Positions 26,601 to 35,323 of a stretch of DNA of 64,000 nt are shown piece after piece. This stretch comes from Lysobacterales bacterium (GTDB taxonomy: Bacteria > Pseudomonadota > Gammaproteobacteria > Xanthomonadales > SZUA-36): positions 1 to 64,000 of the forward strand of contig JAOUCS010000001.1 of NCBI GenBank assembly GCA_029859645.1, given 5' to 3'. The first letter of the stretch is position 1. Each line of letters starts with the position of its first letter. Below the pieces are notes generated by a model. That model had not been told where the DNA came from and did no database searches. It saw nothing but the letters and a program-made list of their open reading frames with translations. The position numbers were made by a program, and so were the translations under genes.

Positions 26601-27063
26601 GACGCCTGCAGACTACGGGGCCGTGCCACTGGATCCCTATTCACATACGACCGGTTTTAGCGGTGTTCAGCAGCCCGGCATGACGGGCCAGGTGAAAGAA
26701 GACATAATCTCGCGATTCATGCAACTGGGTGTTCGCGTGGAGGGTGGAGTGCTGGCGTTCTCGCCTTTTATGCTGGACAAGGCCGAATTTACCCGGCGAC
26801 CAGAGACCTGGCGGCACGTGGCGGGAGGTGAGGAACTGATTCTGGAGCTCGAGCCTGGCTCCCTGGCCTTCAGTTTGTGCGGCGTACCGGTCATTTACCG
26901 GCTGGCTGATTCGGCCCGGATCCGGGTTTTTACTTGCGACGGTGGTTCGGAGTCAGTCAAGGGGAACAGTCTGGACAAGAACTGGTCTGCAGTTCTTTTC
27001 CGGCGTGACAAACGCATCAGCAAGTTGATCGTTGACCTGCCAGAGTCGACATTGCGGCAGTAA
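23626..27063 (+). CDS. Very large GH94-like putative glycoside phosphorylase/hydrolase
   Basis: A 1145-residue cytoplasmic protein (no signal peptide) starting with a GTG three bases after the preceding stop. The N-terminal ~330 residues look like a beta-sandwich (RTSLWKPFFAQVDVYG, RKTVLQNRGDEDVQL). The central part resembles the alpha/alpha-six barrel of cellobiose-phosphorylase-like proteins: RGGLFYDDYWFPCNDFRQF, GNWRDIFQNWEALALSYPEF, GYWGDHQVNYLVKLLELS and IWMNTQRPEWNDANNA. It is longer than typical GH94 enzymes (about 800 residues) and I do not see the standard GH94 catalytic region clearly. It may belong to a GH94-related but separate family. In this operon it would cleave an imported oligosaccharide, perhaps with phosphate. 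This assignment is by resemblance and context, not by a diagnostic motif. Confidence 0.6.
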   Translation: MAEVFWGESLVRDAATGGTGSLTERDGEVFYKISNYHEMAPFLMAIVSGSDHWMYVSSTGGLTCGRRNPSSALFPYCTDDKIHDAWSTTGPYSCLLVSKAGRTSLWKPFFAQVDVYGVERNLYKNLAGNRLIFEEINHSLGLTFSSCWSSSERYGFVRKTVLQNRGDEDVQLAVLDGLRNILPYGVTQSLQSEMSTLLDAYKKTEAVPGYPAALYSLSSIPTDRAEPSEALITTIAWTVGLESPGLLLSEDQLRAFETGQRLRSESTSNGKRGAFFVHASIELSPGEDSSWYLVSDVNQGPSQVVGLLEQIEQGIDAQLIEADIEQGTQRILQRVGDADGCQLSSDALVAGRHFSNTLFNIMRGGLFYDDYWFPCNDFRQFVATWNRPLLPLFDQLFASCQQNVSRFDVFEAVQRSESADMVRMALEYLPLTFSRRHGDPSRPWNRFSIDIKNPDGSDKLYYEGNWRDIFQNWEALALSYPEFIESFIAKFVNASTADGYNPYRITREGFEWEVLDLEDPWSNIGYWGDHQVNYLVKLLELSRRYHPGMLSGLLTEKIFVYADVPYRIRAYQSLVNDPRNSVDYDRERAEAIEARVKETGSDGRLVVSEDGLIYRVSLLEKLLVPALSKLGNFVPGGGIWMNTQRPEWNDANNALVGYGLSMVTLCYLRRYMVLLQELLGQEEGTEYSLSVEVAVFLAGIQQLLNANASLLGSAVLPGDRKQIMDGLGELSEAYRGSVYRGFSGECSVIDSSHLKSFLELAVAWLDHGLAHSRREDGLYHSYNLIDFGKDGYKVEYLQEMLEGQVAVLSSGFLDPASSLDLLNALRESALYRSDQNSYILYPKNTLQPFIEKNIIDDAAIQDNEWLRSQLGSGNRKIIEQDVSGKIHFNGRFRNAEELRCALKQEPGISREEIQAVISVFEDVFAHRQFTGRSGAMYKYEGLGCIYWHMVSKLLLADAECIEAAVRTGSDQSIIDSLLSHFDEIQAGLGVHKTPADYGAVPLDPYSHTTGFSGVQQPGMTGQVKEDIISRFMQLGVRVEGGVLAFSPFMLDKAEFTRRPETWRHVAGGEELILELEPGSLAFSLCGVPVIYRLADSARIRVFTCDGGSESVKGNSLDKNWSAVLFRRDKRISKLIVDLPESTLRQ

Positions 27064-27113
27064 CCCGGTTGATCGTTATGCCCGGCCGGCGTCGATATCC
27101 GGCACGGCTGATT

Positions 27114-28217
27114 TCAGAGCAGTACAAAGCTGGTGATCGCCACCACCGTCGTGGCCAGCAACAACAGCGTGACGTATGAAATCCCGATACAGCTGTACTT
27201 GACGAACGTCAACACCCAGCCCTGTTGATACACGCGCTTGAGCGAAAGCAACATGTAGATGGGCACCCAGATGCAGAGTGCCGCCGTGAGGGCGTTGGCG
27301 GCCGTGGTGATCGCCCCGGTTTCAGCGGGATCCTGCCATCCTGCGAACGCATTGGCGAGCATGATGATCAGCAGGACCACGAAAGCAAAAGAATGATTGT
27401 GCAACGCAAAAATCAGGTGCTCGACATAGTACTTTTTGGCGAACAAGTACCAGAACTTGAAAAGCAGGGCTACGATCGGCAGCAGGACAAACATCGTGGC
27501 GGGCAACAGGTCAAATATCTTATCGGTAATCAGGTTTGGATTAGCCTCGATTTCCTTTCCTTTCTGCGGTGATTGCGCTATTTCATCGTTGATCCAGTCA
27601 TTAACCTTGTCCGGCAGAAACGAAATGATCAAAGGATTGGTTTCGCGGTCCCAGGGTTTGTCATTGAACTGGATGCGGTCTTGATCATCCTCATCCCCAT
27701 CCTCAATTTCCTTGATCCCGGATTCGATTTCTGCGGCCAGTTCAGGGTCCAGTTTTTCCAGCGCCTGGTCCAGCTTCTCCCGGTCCAGCTTCTCCTGGTC
27801 CTCGGTTTCTATTTGAATACTTTTGATGGTCTCGCCTTCCTCGTCAGTTTCGGTATGGATCTGGATGGAATTGGTGGCAAGAATCGTCGCAAGGAAAAAA
27901 AAGATGAGACTGGAAAATATATAAAGTCGCAGGGGTGGAACGTAGCGGAATCTTTTTCCATCCAGGTAATCACGAGTCAGTTTTCCGGGCCGGAACAGTA
28001 AAGGCTTGATGGTGCGCATGAAACGCGAATCGAAATCCAGGAAGTCTTCCAGCAGCTCCCGCATCAAAACGGGAAAAAAGCGCAGGAAATTTTTGTCGGG
28101 CTGGCCGCAGTAGTGACAAAAGGGTCCCTGCAATCCGGTTCCGCAGTTCATGCAACTGGCCGAACCAGCAAGCCGCTTGCTGGAAATGGTCAATGCCTTG
28201 TTGTTATTTGTGCTCAT
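27114..28217 (-). CDS. DUF3667-like membrane protein with N-terminal zinc ribbon
   Basis: A 367-residue protein. Residues ~22-40 form a zinc ribbon (CMNCGTGLQGPFCHYCGQ). Then comes the DUF3667-type segment LRELLEDFLDFDSRFMRTIKPLL and RPGKLTRDYLDGKRFRYVPP, one transmembrane helix (YIFSSLIFFFLATILA), a long acidic loop of about 100 residues rich in Glu/Asp, and four C-terminal membrane segments. Its function is unknown. The last base pairs of its start overlap the stop of the upstream epimerase gene (ATGA), so the two are translationally coupled. The acidic loop between helices is unusually long and charged. Confidence 0.82.
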   Translation of the reverse strand: MSTNNNKALTISSKRLAGSASCMNCGTGLQGPFCHYCGQPDKNFLRFFPVLMRELLEDFLDFDSRFMRTIKPLLFRPGKLTRDYLDGKRFRYVPPLRLYIFSSLIFFFLATILATNSIQIHTETDEEGETIKSIQIETEDQEKLDREKLDQALEKLDPELAAEIESGIKEIEDGDEDDQDRIQFNDKPWDRETNPLIISFLPDKVNDWINDEIAQSPQKGKEIEANPNLITDKIFDLLPATMFVLLPIVALLFKFWYLFAKKYYVEHLIFALHNHSFAFVVLLIIMLANAFAGWQDPAETGAITTAANALTAALCIWVPIYMLLSLKRVYQQGWVLTFVKYSCIGISYVTLLLLATTVVAITSFVLL

Positions 28218-29200
28218 GACAGCAACCCTCTGGTTTCCATCCAGTCCCTGGTGATTTCGATCAGTGTGCGGATGGGGGTGAAACGGTAATTCAATGCCTG
28301 CATGGCCTTGCTGGAGTCACAGTTCACGCGGTAGGACACCATGGCTGCGGACTCCGGTGTAATATCGGGCGGATTTCCGGTAAAGCGGGCCGCCGCAGCA
28401 TTGGCGTAACCCCACGCACTCATGACCCACGCAGGCGCAGCTATGCCCGGGACTCGCCGGTCCAGAACCTCGCCGACAATTTTAACGACCCCGGTGAAAT
28501 CCGCATATTCGCCGCCCAGCAGGTATTTCTCGCCGCTACGGCCCTGATGAAACGCCTGCACATGCGCCTTTGCAATTTCCCGCACATCACAGAAATTGCC
28601 GCCGCCAGGTGGAGCGGCGTACAGTTTCCCCCGGTTAACCATGCGGATCATGCGTGACCAGTTGTTCTGATCGCCCGGGCCGAGAATATGAGCAGGATTC
28701 AGGATGACCGCATCGATTTCCATCTCTCGCGTGGCCTGCAGTACAGATTCTTCAGCCAGGTGCTTGCTGCGCACGTAGTTGATCCAGTCGGTTTGACCGG
28801 TCCGTTCACTTCGCTCATCCAGTTCGCAATGTCTGAAACCCCAGGTGGTAAAGCTGGACGTGTGGATGAAGCGTTTAGCCTGAGCATTGGCGGCGGCATC
28901 GAGCATGTTTTGTGTGCCATCGATATTGACCCGGTCCTGTAATTCATTATTTCGAGACCAGAAGTTTGTACTGGCGCCGACATGAAACACGGCGTCGACC
29001 TGCTGCGGAATCGCCTCCATGACCGACTGACGGTCGGTCAGGTCACCCTGGTGGATAGACACCGGCAAGCCCTTGATTTCACCCAACAGCGAGTCGTCAC
29101 GAACCAACACATGGGTGTGCCAGCCCTGCCTGAGAAGTTCCCGGGCCAGGTTGGAGCCGACAAAACCGGTCGCCCCGCTGAGAAATGCCGTGAGGCTCAT
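28214..29200 (-). CDS. NAD-dependent epimerase/dehydratase family protein (extended SDR)
   Basis: A 328-residue extended short-chain dehydrogenase. The N-terminal nucleotide loop is AFLSGATGFVGSNLARELL. VDAVFHVGAST follows, and the catalytic Tyr and Lys are in WINYVRSKHLAEESVL (YxxxK). NPAHILGPGD fits the dihydroflavonol-reductase/3-beta-HSD-like branch of the family. Substrates in this branch range from sterols to lipids and hopanoid intermediates, and none can be chosen here. It precedes the DUF3667 gene with a 4-base overlap and is divergent from the MATE pump. Confidence 0.87.
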   Translation of the reverse strand: MSLTAFLSGATGFVGSNLARELLRQGWHTHVLVRDDSLLGEIKGLPVSIHQGDLTDRQSVMEAIPQQVDAVFHVGASTNFWSRNNELQDRVNIDGTQNMLDAAANAQAKRFIHTSSFTTWGFRHCELDERSERTGQTDWINYVRSKHLAEESVLQATREMEIDAVILNPAHILGPGDQNNWSRMIRMVNRGKLYAAPPGGGNFCDVREIAKAHVQAFHQGRSGEKYLLGGEYADFTGVVKIVGEVLDRRVPGIAAPAWVMSAWGYANAAAARFTGNPPDITPESAAMVSYRVNCDSSKAMQALNYRFTPIRTLIEITRDWMETRGLLS

Positions 29201-29235
29201 GGCCCGTTGTTACTCCTGTACAATCATCGCTGCGC

Positions 29236-30612
29236 ATGAACAGTATAACCAAACATAAAAACCATCCGGCCGAAATTGCCAGGACCATGCGACTGGCCAC
29301 CCCAGTGATTATCGGGCAATTGGCGGTGTTCAGTATGAACTTTGTAGACACGGTCATGGCTGGCCGCTTGCCGGAGAAAGAAATCGCCCTGGCCGCCCTG
29401 GGTATTGGTGGTGCGGTGTGGTCTTCAATGCTGATGTTTATTCTTGGCACCTTGATGGTGGTTCAGCCCAGCGTGGCTCAACTGGACGGTGCACAGATGA
29501 AATCCGAGGCTGCCTCGCAAACCCGGCAGGCATTCTGGATAGCACTGGCCCTGGGTGTGCCGTTTGCGCTGGTCTGCACGTTCAGCGAGGCGCTTCTCAC
29601 CGGGTTCGGAATTGACCCGGTGATCGTACCTGAGGCCGCCGGCTACCTGCGAGCGATGGCCTGGGGCGCTCCGGCCCTCAGCCTGGTGTTTCTGCTGCGA
29701 TTTTTCAGCGAAGGAACGGGCAATACCACCCCGACCATGCTCTATGGAGTCGCCGGCGCGCTGCTGAACATACCGCTCAATTACGTGCTGATGTATGGGA
29801 AGCTCGGATTTCCAGCGCTGGGGACCGTGGGCTGCGGCTATGCAACTTCCATAGTTATCTGGCTGCAGCTCCTGTTGTTGTTTCTCTATATCCATAAACA
29901 CCGCCACTATCAGCCGTTTGCCCTGATGTCCTACCTTGAGTCGCCAAGCTGGCCGAAAATCTGGTCGCTGTTGAAAGTGGGCCTCCCTATTGCAGTGGCC
30001 ATTTTCGTCGAGGGCAGCCTGTTTGTAGGCGCTGCCCTGTTGATTGGGCGGCTGGGCCCGATCCCGGCAGCCGCCCACCTGATTGCGATCAATTTTTCGG
30101 CGCTGATGTTCATGATCCCCATTGGTCTGGCCAGCGCGATCTCTATCCGGGTGGGTAATGCCATCGGGCGGGGTGAACTGGATTCAGCGCGCTATACGGG
30201 CATTATTGGCGTTGTCATTGTGCTCGGATTCCAGACGGTCAGCGCCACCTGCATGTTTTTATTTCCCGAGTTGATTGTCAGTATCTACACTGATGACCTG
30301 GTGGTTGCGCCGCTGGCGGTCAGCCTGCTGTTTTACGCCGCAATCTTTCAGTACCCCGACGGGTTACAGATGGTGGCGGCAGGGGCTTTGCGTGGCTACA
30401 AGGATACGCGTAAGCCGATGTTGTACATGGTGATTTCTTTCTGGATTGTAGGCATGACGCTGGGGTACAACCTGACGTTCAACCGGGGCATGGGACCCGC
30501 GGGCATGTGGATAGGGATGATAGCCGGCCTGACGATTGCATCAGCACTGATGCTCCGGCGCTTTCAGCATACCAGTAAAAAACGGATTCGCGATCAGCAC
30601 CTGTCCATCTAG
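29236..30612 (+). CDS. MATE-family multidrug/cation antiporter
   Basis: A 458-residue, 12-helix exporter of the NorM/DinF-type MATE family, which expels cationic or amphipathic compounds in exchange for sodium or protons. Features are TPVIIGQLAVFSMNFVDTVMAGRL in the first helix and loop, FSEGTGNTTPTMLYG, and GAALLIGRLGPIPAAAHLIAINF beginning the second half, with internal repeat symmetry. The start ATG at 29236 overlaps nothing and faces the divergent epimerase gene 36 bases away. Its TAG stop shares the CTAG palindrome with the stop of the convergent PspC gene. Confidence 0.93.
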   Translation: MNSITKHKNHPAEIARTMRLATPVIIGQLAVFSMNFVDTVMAGRLPEKEIALAALGIGGAVWSSMLMFILGTLMVVQPSVAQLDGAQMKSEAASQTRQAFWIALALGVPFALVCTFSEALLTGFGIDPVIVPEAAGYLRAMAWGAPALSLVFLLRFFSEGTGNTTPTMLYGVAGALLNIPLNYVLMYGKLGFPALGTVGCGYATSIVIWLQLLLLFLYIHKHRHYQPFALMSYLESPSWPKIWSLLKVGLPIAVAIFVEGSLFVGAALLIGRLGPIPAAAHLIAINFSALMFMIPIGLASAISIRVGNAIGRGELDSARYTGIIGVVIVLGFQTVSATCMFLFPELIVSIYTDDLVVAPLAVSLLFYAAIFQYPDGLQMVAAGALRGYKDTRKPMLYMVISFWIVGMTLGYNLTFNRGMGPAGMWIGMIAGLTIASALMLRRFQHTSKKRIRDQHLSI

Positions 30613-30911
30613 GAACCGTTTTCCAGGTCCCTGAAACGTTTTTCGAGATCTGAAATCCGTTGATTACGCTCCGACAATTCGGGTGAAGACAGGCCTTCGG
30701 TTGATCGGGTCCGGCCGGGCATGTGTTCTTCAAAAAGCATGAAAAGCACTGCCAGCACCGCGTAGGTGACCAGCGCCCACAGCGTTTTGGTCAGCAGGAA
30801 TGCGACGAACAGAGCACGAAGCACCCAGACGTTCCATCGGAACGCCTGGGCGAGGCCGGCACAGACGCCGGCGAGTAGAGATCCTTCAATCCGTTCGGCT
30901 TTCATTCTCAT
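30609..30911 (-). CDS. PspC-domain protein
   Basis: A 100-residue protein. Residues ~8-60 form the PspC domain (GSLLAGVCAGLAQAFRWNVWVLRALFV split by a short turn) followed by a membrane segment (LWALVTYAVLAVLFMLF). The C-terminal 30 residues form a charged coiled-coil-like helix (SERNQRISDLEKRFRDLENG). PspC senses envelope stress and modulates PspA. Its start overlaps the pspA stop by 4 bases (ATGA), so both are one operon. No pspB is present between them, unlike E. coli. The stop is convergent with the MATE gene. Confidence 0.88.
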   Translation of the reverse strand: MRMKAERIEGSLLAGVCAGLAQAFRWNVWVLRALFVAFLLTKTLWALVTYAVLAVLFMLFEEHMPGRTRSTEGLSSPELSERNQRISDLEKRFRDLENGS

Positions 30912-31633
30912 GAGGTGCCTGATGTTTCCACGTTATCAGAGGGTTCTGCAGTTTCCGGGGCATGCATGCCGGCGACACGCTTCTTCAGGCGTTCGAGTTC
31001 TTCCTCGATTTCTGGGTCAGCTGCTTTCTGGGCTGGCGCACTCCAGCCTGAAGTAACCGTTCCACCGACTTCGTAAGAGGCCACCCGCGCTTCGAGGTTA
31101 TCCACCTGCGCCTGCAGGCGGTCGAAGCGCCCCATGGCCCGGCGAATTTTACGCTCACCCGGTGACAGCCTCTCACGTGCAGGCGCGGTAACGGAACCCG
31201 GGGTCTTGCCGGTTTCGAGGCCCTTGAGCTTGCTCTTTGATTCGGCAAGCTTGCTCTTGAGCGTGAGCATATCCTCTTCCATCTGCGTCACCCGCGCACG
31301 CACATTTTTCTGTTCGTCGATCACCGATTCATGGCGGTGAGATAACTCAGCCCTGGCCTTGAGGGCGGCGCGTGCGAGGTCATCGCGGTCCTCCGCAACT
31401 GCTTTTTCGGCTCGCCCCTGCCACTGGTCGACTTCTTCGGCAAGCTGGTTTTCGAGACGGTCGAGGTGCTGTTGTTCAGCCAGCAATTCTGCACAGGCCT
31501 GGCGAGCTTCCTCGCTGGCATCCTCCATTTCACGGATCAGCGCCCGTAACAGTTTTTCCGGATCTTCCGCTTTCTCGATAAGGGAATTGACGTTTGCAGC
31601 GATAACGTAACGCAGGCGAGAGAAGGCTCCCAT
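30908..31633 (-). CDS. pspA: PspA/IM30-family envelope-stress protein
   Basis: A 241-residue, almost wholly alpha-helical protein. The N terminus MGAFSRLRYVIAANVNSLIEKA is the membrane-binding amphipathic helix of PspA/Vipp1. It is followed by long coiled coils (DPEKLLRALIREMEDASEEARQ), and the C-terminal third ends in an acidic helix (EEELERLKKRVAGM). PspA maintains inner-membrane integrity under stress and can restrain a sigma-54 activator in E. coli. No pspF is seen in the window. The ATG at 31633 was preferred over a GTG-type extension upstream because the conserved N terminus starts here and an AGGAGATATTC site precedes it. Confidence 0.92.
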   Translation of the reverse strand: MGAFSRLRYVIAANVNSLIEKAEDPEKLLRALIREMEDASEEARQACAELLAEQQHLDRLENQLAEEVDQWQGRAEKAVAEDRDDLARAALKARAELSHRHESVIDEQKNVRARVTQMEEDMLTLKSKLAESKSKLKGLETGKTPGSVTAPARERLSPGERKIRRAMGRFDRLQAQVDNLEARVASYEVGGTVTSGWSAPAQKAADPEIEEELERLKKRVAGMHAPETAEPSDNVETSGTS

Positions 31634-31874
31634 GAATATCTCCTGTCTGTTCAAAATAAGGTAATATTCAATATGCAGAATTCATGCCATTCGAATAAAG
31701 TTCATAAAAACAATAATTTAATTGGATTATCGGCTCAGCCCACCAGGCTTCGATGGCGGATTTGACACAATCTTGGCGAACTGTCAGCAAGCAGGACCGT
31801 TGCCTGGTACTTTCGGCATTGTGAACAGCGGCGTATCGAAACTAAAATAGAACCTGCATCCAACAGGACCTTTC
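31634..31874. other. Divergent intergenic region between pspA and sppA
   Basis: About 240 bases, AT-rich near 31660-31725 and without a credible ORF. I looked for a sigma-54 -24/-12 element as in the E. coli psp promoter and did not find a convincing one on the minus strand. Promoters for both flanking genes must lie here but are not clear enough to call. Confidence 0.5.
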
Positions 31875-33722
31875 ATGAGCGCCCATCAATCATTTTTCGT
31901 GAGATTTTTCCGGGGTATCTGGCACTTTATCGATGGCACCCGCAAAGTCATCCTTAATCTCGTCTTTTTTCTCGTTTTGTACATCGTTGTTTTGACGATG
32001 CTGGATACCGACGAAACATTGCTGCTCCAGCCAGACACGGCCCTGCTGCTCCAGCCCTACGGGGATGTGGTTGAACAGTACAGTGGCACGCCGTTGGATT
32101 ACGTTCTGCAACAAGCGACGGAAACCACGCGGTCTGAAACACGTTTACGTGACCTGGTCCAGGCGGTGCGCCGGGCCAGCAACGATCCGAACATTGTCAG
32201 GTTGGTGATAGACCCGAATTACATGAGGCGTATCGGGCTGGCTTCCCTGCTGGAACTGGATGCGGCTATCGCTGAGTTCAAGTCTTCGGGCAAGCCCGTG
32301 GTAGCGCTGGTCGACAACCTGGGCCAGCAGCAGTACTTCCTCGCGTCCATGGCTGATGAAATATGGATGAATCCGCGCGGGACGGTTTGGATTGACGGTT
32401 TTTCGGCATACCGGCAGTTTTACCGGGAAGGTATTGAAAAGCTCGAAATCGAGGTCAACCTGTTTCGCGCCGGCAAGTATAAATCGGCGATGGAACCCTG
32501 GATCCGCGATGACATGTCACCCGAGGCCAAAGAAGCCAACCTGTTCTGGATCGGCAGTCTGTGGCAGCAATACCTGGATGTGATTTCCCGCCAGCGCGGA
32601 ATTCCACTGGAGAACCTGACTCATGCGCTAAATCATTTTGCCGATCTTCTGGATGCAGCAGAAGGTGATTTCGCCCAAATGGCGCTCGATCTTGGACTGG
32701 TCGACCAATTGCTTGACCGGCCGGAAGCAAACGCCATTCTGGCGACCAGCGGGGCCCAGGGAGAGGGCAGCGAGGGCTACCGCCAGGTCAGTATGGACCA
32801 TTACCTGGCGCTGACTGATGTACAGCACCGTCCGAAGTCTTCTTCAAGGGTGAAAGTGGTGGTCGCCGAAGGTGAAATCGTGAGAGGTACACAGCCCCAG
32901 GGTATCGTCGGCGCGGTGTCGCTATCGAAGAAATTGAGGGCGGCTGCGGAAGACAAGAACATCAAGGCGGTCGTTTTACGCGTCAACAGCCCGGGTGGTG
33001 ACGCCTTTGCATCAGAGATCATCCGCCGCGAAATCCAGGCCCTGAAGGAAATGGGGAAAACCGTGGTTGTGTCGATGGGTAATGTCGCTGCTTCAGGCGG
33101 ATACTGGATCGCGATGGGGGCTGACGAGGTCTGGGCCAGTCCTTCAACGATCACGGGTTCCATCGGTGTTTATGGCATTCTGCCGACATTCTCCCGTCCG
33201 CTGGCGAAACTGGGCATCCACACGGACGGCGTGGGCACGACACCACTGTCCGGTAAATTGCGCCTGGACCGTCCATTGGACCCGGACCTCAGGCGAATAT
33301 TCCAACGGGCTACCGAACGTACCTACGAAGATTTCGTTGCACTCGTGGCGCAATCGCGACAGATGGAACCGGAAGACGTCTACAGCGTGGCCCAGGGCAG
33401 GGTGTGGAGCGGCAGCCAGGCAAAAGTCAGGGGCCTGGTCGATCAAACCGGCACGCTGCAGCAGGCGGTTGATGCGGCAGCCCGAATTGCGGGTTTGGGC
33501 AACGATTACGATATGGTCTATGACGAGTGGGAACTCAGTGCGGCGGAGGCTTTCCTGTTCGAAATGATCGGCAGTGCGATGGCGCGTCTCGATCTGGGGG
33601 TCTCAAGCCTGGGGCCGTTCCATAACACCCTGCTGGAAAATATTCTGAGTGATTTACGCGTCCTTTCGAGCAGTAATGAAGGCCTGACGATCGCTGCGCA
33701 TTGCCTCTGCGATGTCCAGTAA
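31875..33722 (+). CDS. sppA: Signal peptide peptidase SppA, 67-kDa type
   Basis: A 615-residue inner-membrane serine protease of family S49 that degrades cleaved signal peptides. The single N-terminal helix ([19 protein letters not shown]) anchors it with the body in the periplasm. The tandem ClpP-like domains carry the catalytic Lys in [13 protein letters not shown] at about residue 200 and the catalytic Ser in [16 protein letters not shown] at about 403. The length is that of the E. coli-type two-domain SppA rather than the short archaeal or Bacillus type. The last codons overlap the start of the following SDR gene by 11 bases. The divergent pspA neighbour fits an envelope-stress context. 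Confidence 0.94.
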   Translation: MSAHQSFFVRFFRGIWHFIDGTRKVILNLVFFLVLYIVVLTMLDTDETLLLQPDTALLLQPYGDVVEQYSGTPLDYVLQQATETTRSETRLRDLVQAVRRASNDPNIVRLVIDPNYMRRIGLASLLELDAAIAEFKSSGKPVVALVDNLGQQQYFLASMADEIWMNPRGTVWIDGFSAYRQFYREGIEKLEIEVNLFRAGKYKSAMEPWIRDDMSPEAKEANLFWIGSLWQQYLDVISRQRGIPLENLTHALNHFADLLDAAEGDFAQMALDLGLVDQLLDRPEANAILATSGAQGEGSEGYRQVSMDHYLALTDVQHRPKSSSRVKVVVAEGEIVRGTQPQGIVGAVSLSKKLRAAAEDKNIKAVVLRVNSPGGDAFASEIIRREIQALKEMGKTVVVSMGNVAASGGYWIAMGADEVWASPSTITGSIGVYGILPTFSRPLAKLGIHTDGVGTTPLSGKLRLDRPLDPDLRRIFQRATERTYEDFVALVAQSRQMEPEDVYSVAQGRVWSGSQAKVRGLVDQTGTLQQAVDAAARIAGLGNDYDMVYDEWELSAAEAFLFEMIGSAMARLDLGVSSLGPFHNTLLENILSDLRVLSSSNEGLTIAAHCLCDVQ

Positions 33723-34482
33723 TTCGCCCTGGCGGCTGGCAGGTCAGCGAGCCCTGGTGACCGGGGCAAGCAGCGGAATCGGGCTGGCAACGGCCCGGGA
33801 AATGGCGGTGCTGGGTGCGGACCTGGTACTCGTGGCTCGCGGTAAACAGCGTCTCGCTAGCGCGAAAAACGCCATTGAATTGGTGGCTCCGGGTTGCCGC
33901 ATTGAAATAGTCTCGGCGGATCTGTCACTGGAAGAAGACCGCCAGCGGCTGGTCGATGATCTGAAGGGTGCGGTTCAGATCCTGGTCAACAACTCGGGTA
34001 CCAACATCCGCAAAAGGATGGAGGAACTCAGCCTGGATGAGTATCGCACCGTCCAGGAGGCGAACCTGGTTTCATGCTTCGAGATGTGCCGCCTGCTTTA
34101 TCCGCTGTTAAAAAGCAGCGCGCCGGCGTGCGTGGTCAATAATGCTTCAGTGGCCGGTTTGACGCACCTGAGAACCGGTGCGCCTTATGGCATGAGCAAG
34201 GCGGCGATGATCCAGCTGACCCGCAACCTGGCGGTGGAGTGGGCAGAAGATGACATCCGGGTTAACGCGGTAGCGCCCTGGTACATCAACACGCCACTGG
34301 CCGGACAGGTCCTGCAGGATCCGGATTATCGCCGGCAGGTGCTGGAGCGGACGCCGATGGGCCGGGTGGGGGAAGTGGAGGAATGCGCCCGCGCCATTGC
34401 CTTTCTGTGCCTGCCCGCTGCAAGCTACATCACCGGCCAGTGCCTCGCAGTAGACGGCGGCTTCAGCGTCTATGGTTTCTGA
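33712..34482 (+). CDS. Short-chain dehydrogenase/reductase (classical SDR)
   Basis: A 256-residue classical [20 protein letters not shown] is the NAD(P) loop, [12 protein letters not shown] the NNxG motif, and [10 protein letters not shown] with [11 protein letters not shown] gives the catalytic Ser-Tyr-Lys. [18 protein letters not shown] is the typical C terminus. The first residues and the pattern around [14 protein letters not shown] resemble tropinone-reductase-like SDRs, which act on many ketones. The ATG at 33712 lies inside the last codons of sppA, so translation is coupled. The physiological substrate is unknown. Confidence 0.88.
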   Translation: MSSNSPWRLAGQRALVTGASSGIGLATAREMAVLGADLVLVARGKQRLASAKNAIELVAPGCRIEIVSADLSLEEDRQRLVDDLKGAVQILVNNSGTNIRKRMEELSLDEYRTVQEANLVSCFEMCRLLYPLLKSSAPACVVNNASVAGLTHLRTGAPYGMSKAAMIQLTRNLAVEWAEDDIRVNAVAPWYINTPLAGQVLQDPDYRRQVLERTPMGRVGEVEECARAIAFLCLPAASYITGQCLAVDGGFSVYGF

Positions 34483-34493
34483 CCGGGTTACCT

Positions 34494-34928
34494 TTAATAT
34501 CGTTTCGTGGGATCAGGCAAACCGCTGTGCAGCAGCCAGCGCTTGCTTTCTTTGTTATAGCGCCATTCCTGCTCGTCCAGTATGGTGCGCTCGACCGCCT
34601 GGTTGGCATTGAACATCTTTATTTCTACCTGTTGCCTGGCAGTCATTCCTTCGTCGAACACCCCGGTAGAACGCACGGTGTACGCCGTGACCTTGAAAAG
34701 ACGGAGCCGGTCCAGGTCCAGCCGGGATATCGGGTGTTCGGCCATGTATTCAGGCGCGATAAAATCGGCAGCAGCATCCCACTGGCTCCAGCGAATAATG
34801 GTCTCGTATTGTTTGAACGCTTCTCCCCTGCTTTTGCTGACCTGGTTGCTGCTACAAGCTGTCAGCACCAGCATGACCAGTACCCAAATTGATATGAATT
34901 TTGTAGATGCGTGCATTCCTTGCCTCAT
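34494..34928 (-). CDS. Hypothetical lipoprotein
   Basis: A 144-residue protein with a signal peptide (ISIWVLVMLVLTACSSNQ) ending in a lipobox (LTAC), so the mature protein starts at Cys near residue 25. The mature part (KQYETIIRWSQWDAAADFIAP, ending VKNEWRYNKESKRWLLHSG-like) resembles small periplasmic NTF2-like or DUF4440-type folds by its Trp-rich C-terminal strand, but no family is assigned with confidence. An ATG at residue 5 is an equally good start. It is convergent with the SDR gene and 26 bases downstream of the diacylglycerol kinase stop region on the same strand. Confidence 0.7.
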   Translation of the reverse strand: MRQGMHASTKFISIWVLVMLVLTACSSNQVSKSRGEAFKQYETIIRWSQWDAAADFIAPEYMAEHPISRLDLDRLRLFKVTAYTVRSTGVFDEGMTARQQVEIKMFNANQAVERTILDEQEWRYNKESKRWLLHSGLPDPTKRY

Positions 34929-34954
34929 AGGTTTTTGTACCGGAGCATTGTAAC

Positions 34955-35323
34955 TTACCTCAGGTTCAGCCAGAGAATGGGTATCCAGGCGATACCGATC
35001 ACTATCCAGCAGAAAAAAACTGCAGCTGAACCCATGTCTTTGGCCCGGCCTGACAGGTCATGAAACTCGTGACCAATGCGATCCACAACGTTTTCGACGG
35101 CCGAGTTGAGTAATTCTACAATAATGATCAAACCCAGAGGGGAAACCAGCAGAATCCACTGCTCGATCGTTTTTGCGACGAAAAACGAGGCAGCAAACAA
35201 CACAGCGGATATGACCACGTCCGCCCGGAAAGCCGCTTCATTTTGCCAACAGGCCCGGATTCCATTGATGGAGTATCCGGTGGCCGCCAGCAGGCCTTTC
35301 AGTCCGTTGTCTTCGCGCTTCAT
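34955..35323 (-). CDS. dgkA: Diacylglycerol kinase
   Basis: A 122-residue integral membrane kinase with three transmembrane helices. It phosphorylates diacylglycerol to phosphatidic acid and recycles lipid released during periplasmic glucan or LPS modification. The family signature ELLNSAVENVVDRIGHEFH is clear, and the N terminus GLLAATGYSINGIRACWQNEAAFRADV matches the amphipathic surface helix and first membrane entry (written here as one continuous region of about residues 9-34). It overlaps the DUF1579-like gene by four bases (ATGA). The length and motif make the assignment firm. Confidence 0.94.
   Translation of the reverse strand: MKREDNGLKGLLAATGYSINGIRACWQNEAAFRADVVISAVLFAASFFVAKTIEQWILLVSPLGLIIIVELLNSAVENVVDRIGHEFHDLSGRAKDMGSAAVFFCWIVIGIAWIPILWLNLR

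Noticed and set aside
31634-31874. Sigma-54 promoter for pspA
   Set aside because: No convincing TGGCAC-N5-TTGC element on the minus strand, so it is not called.
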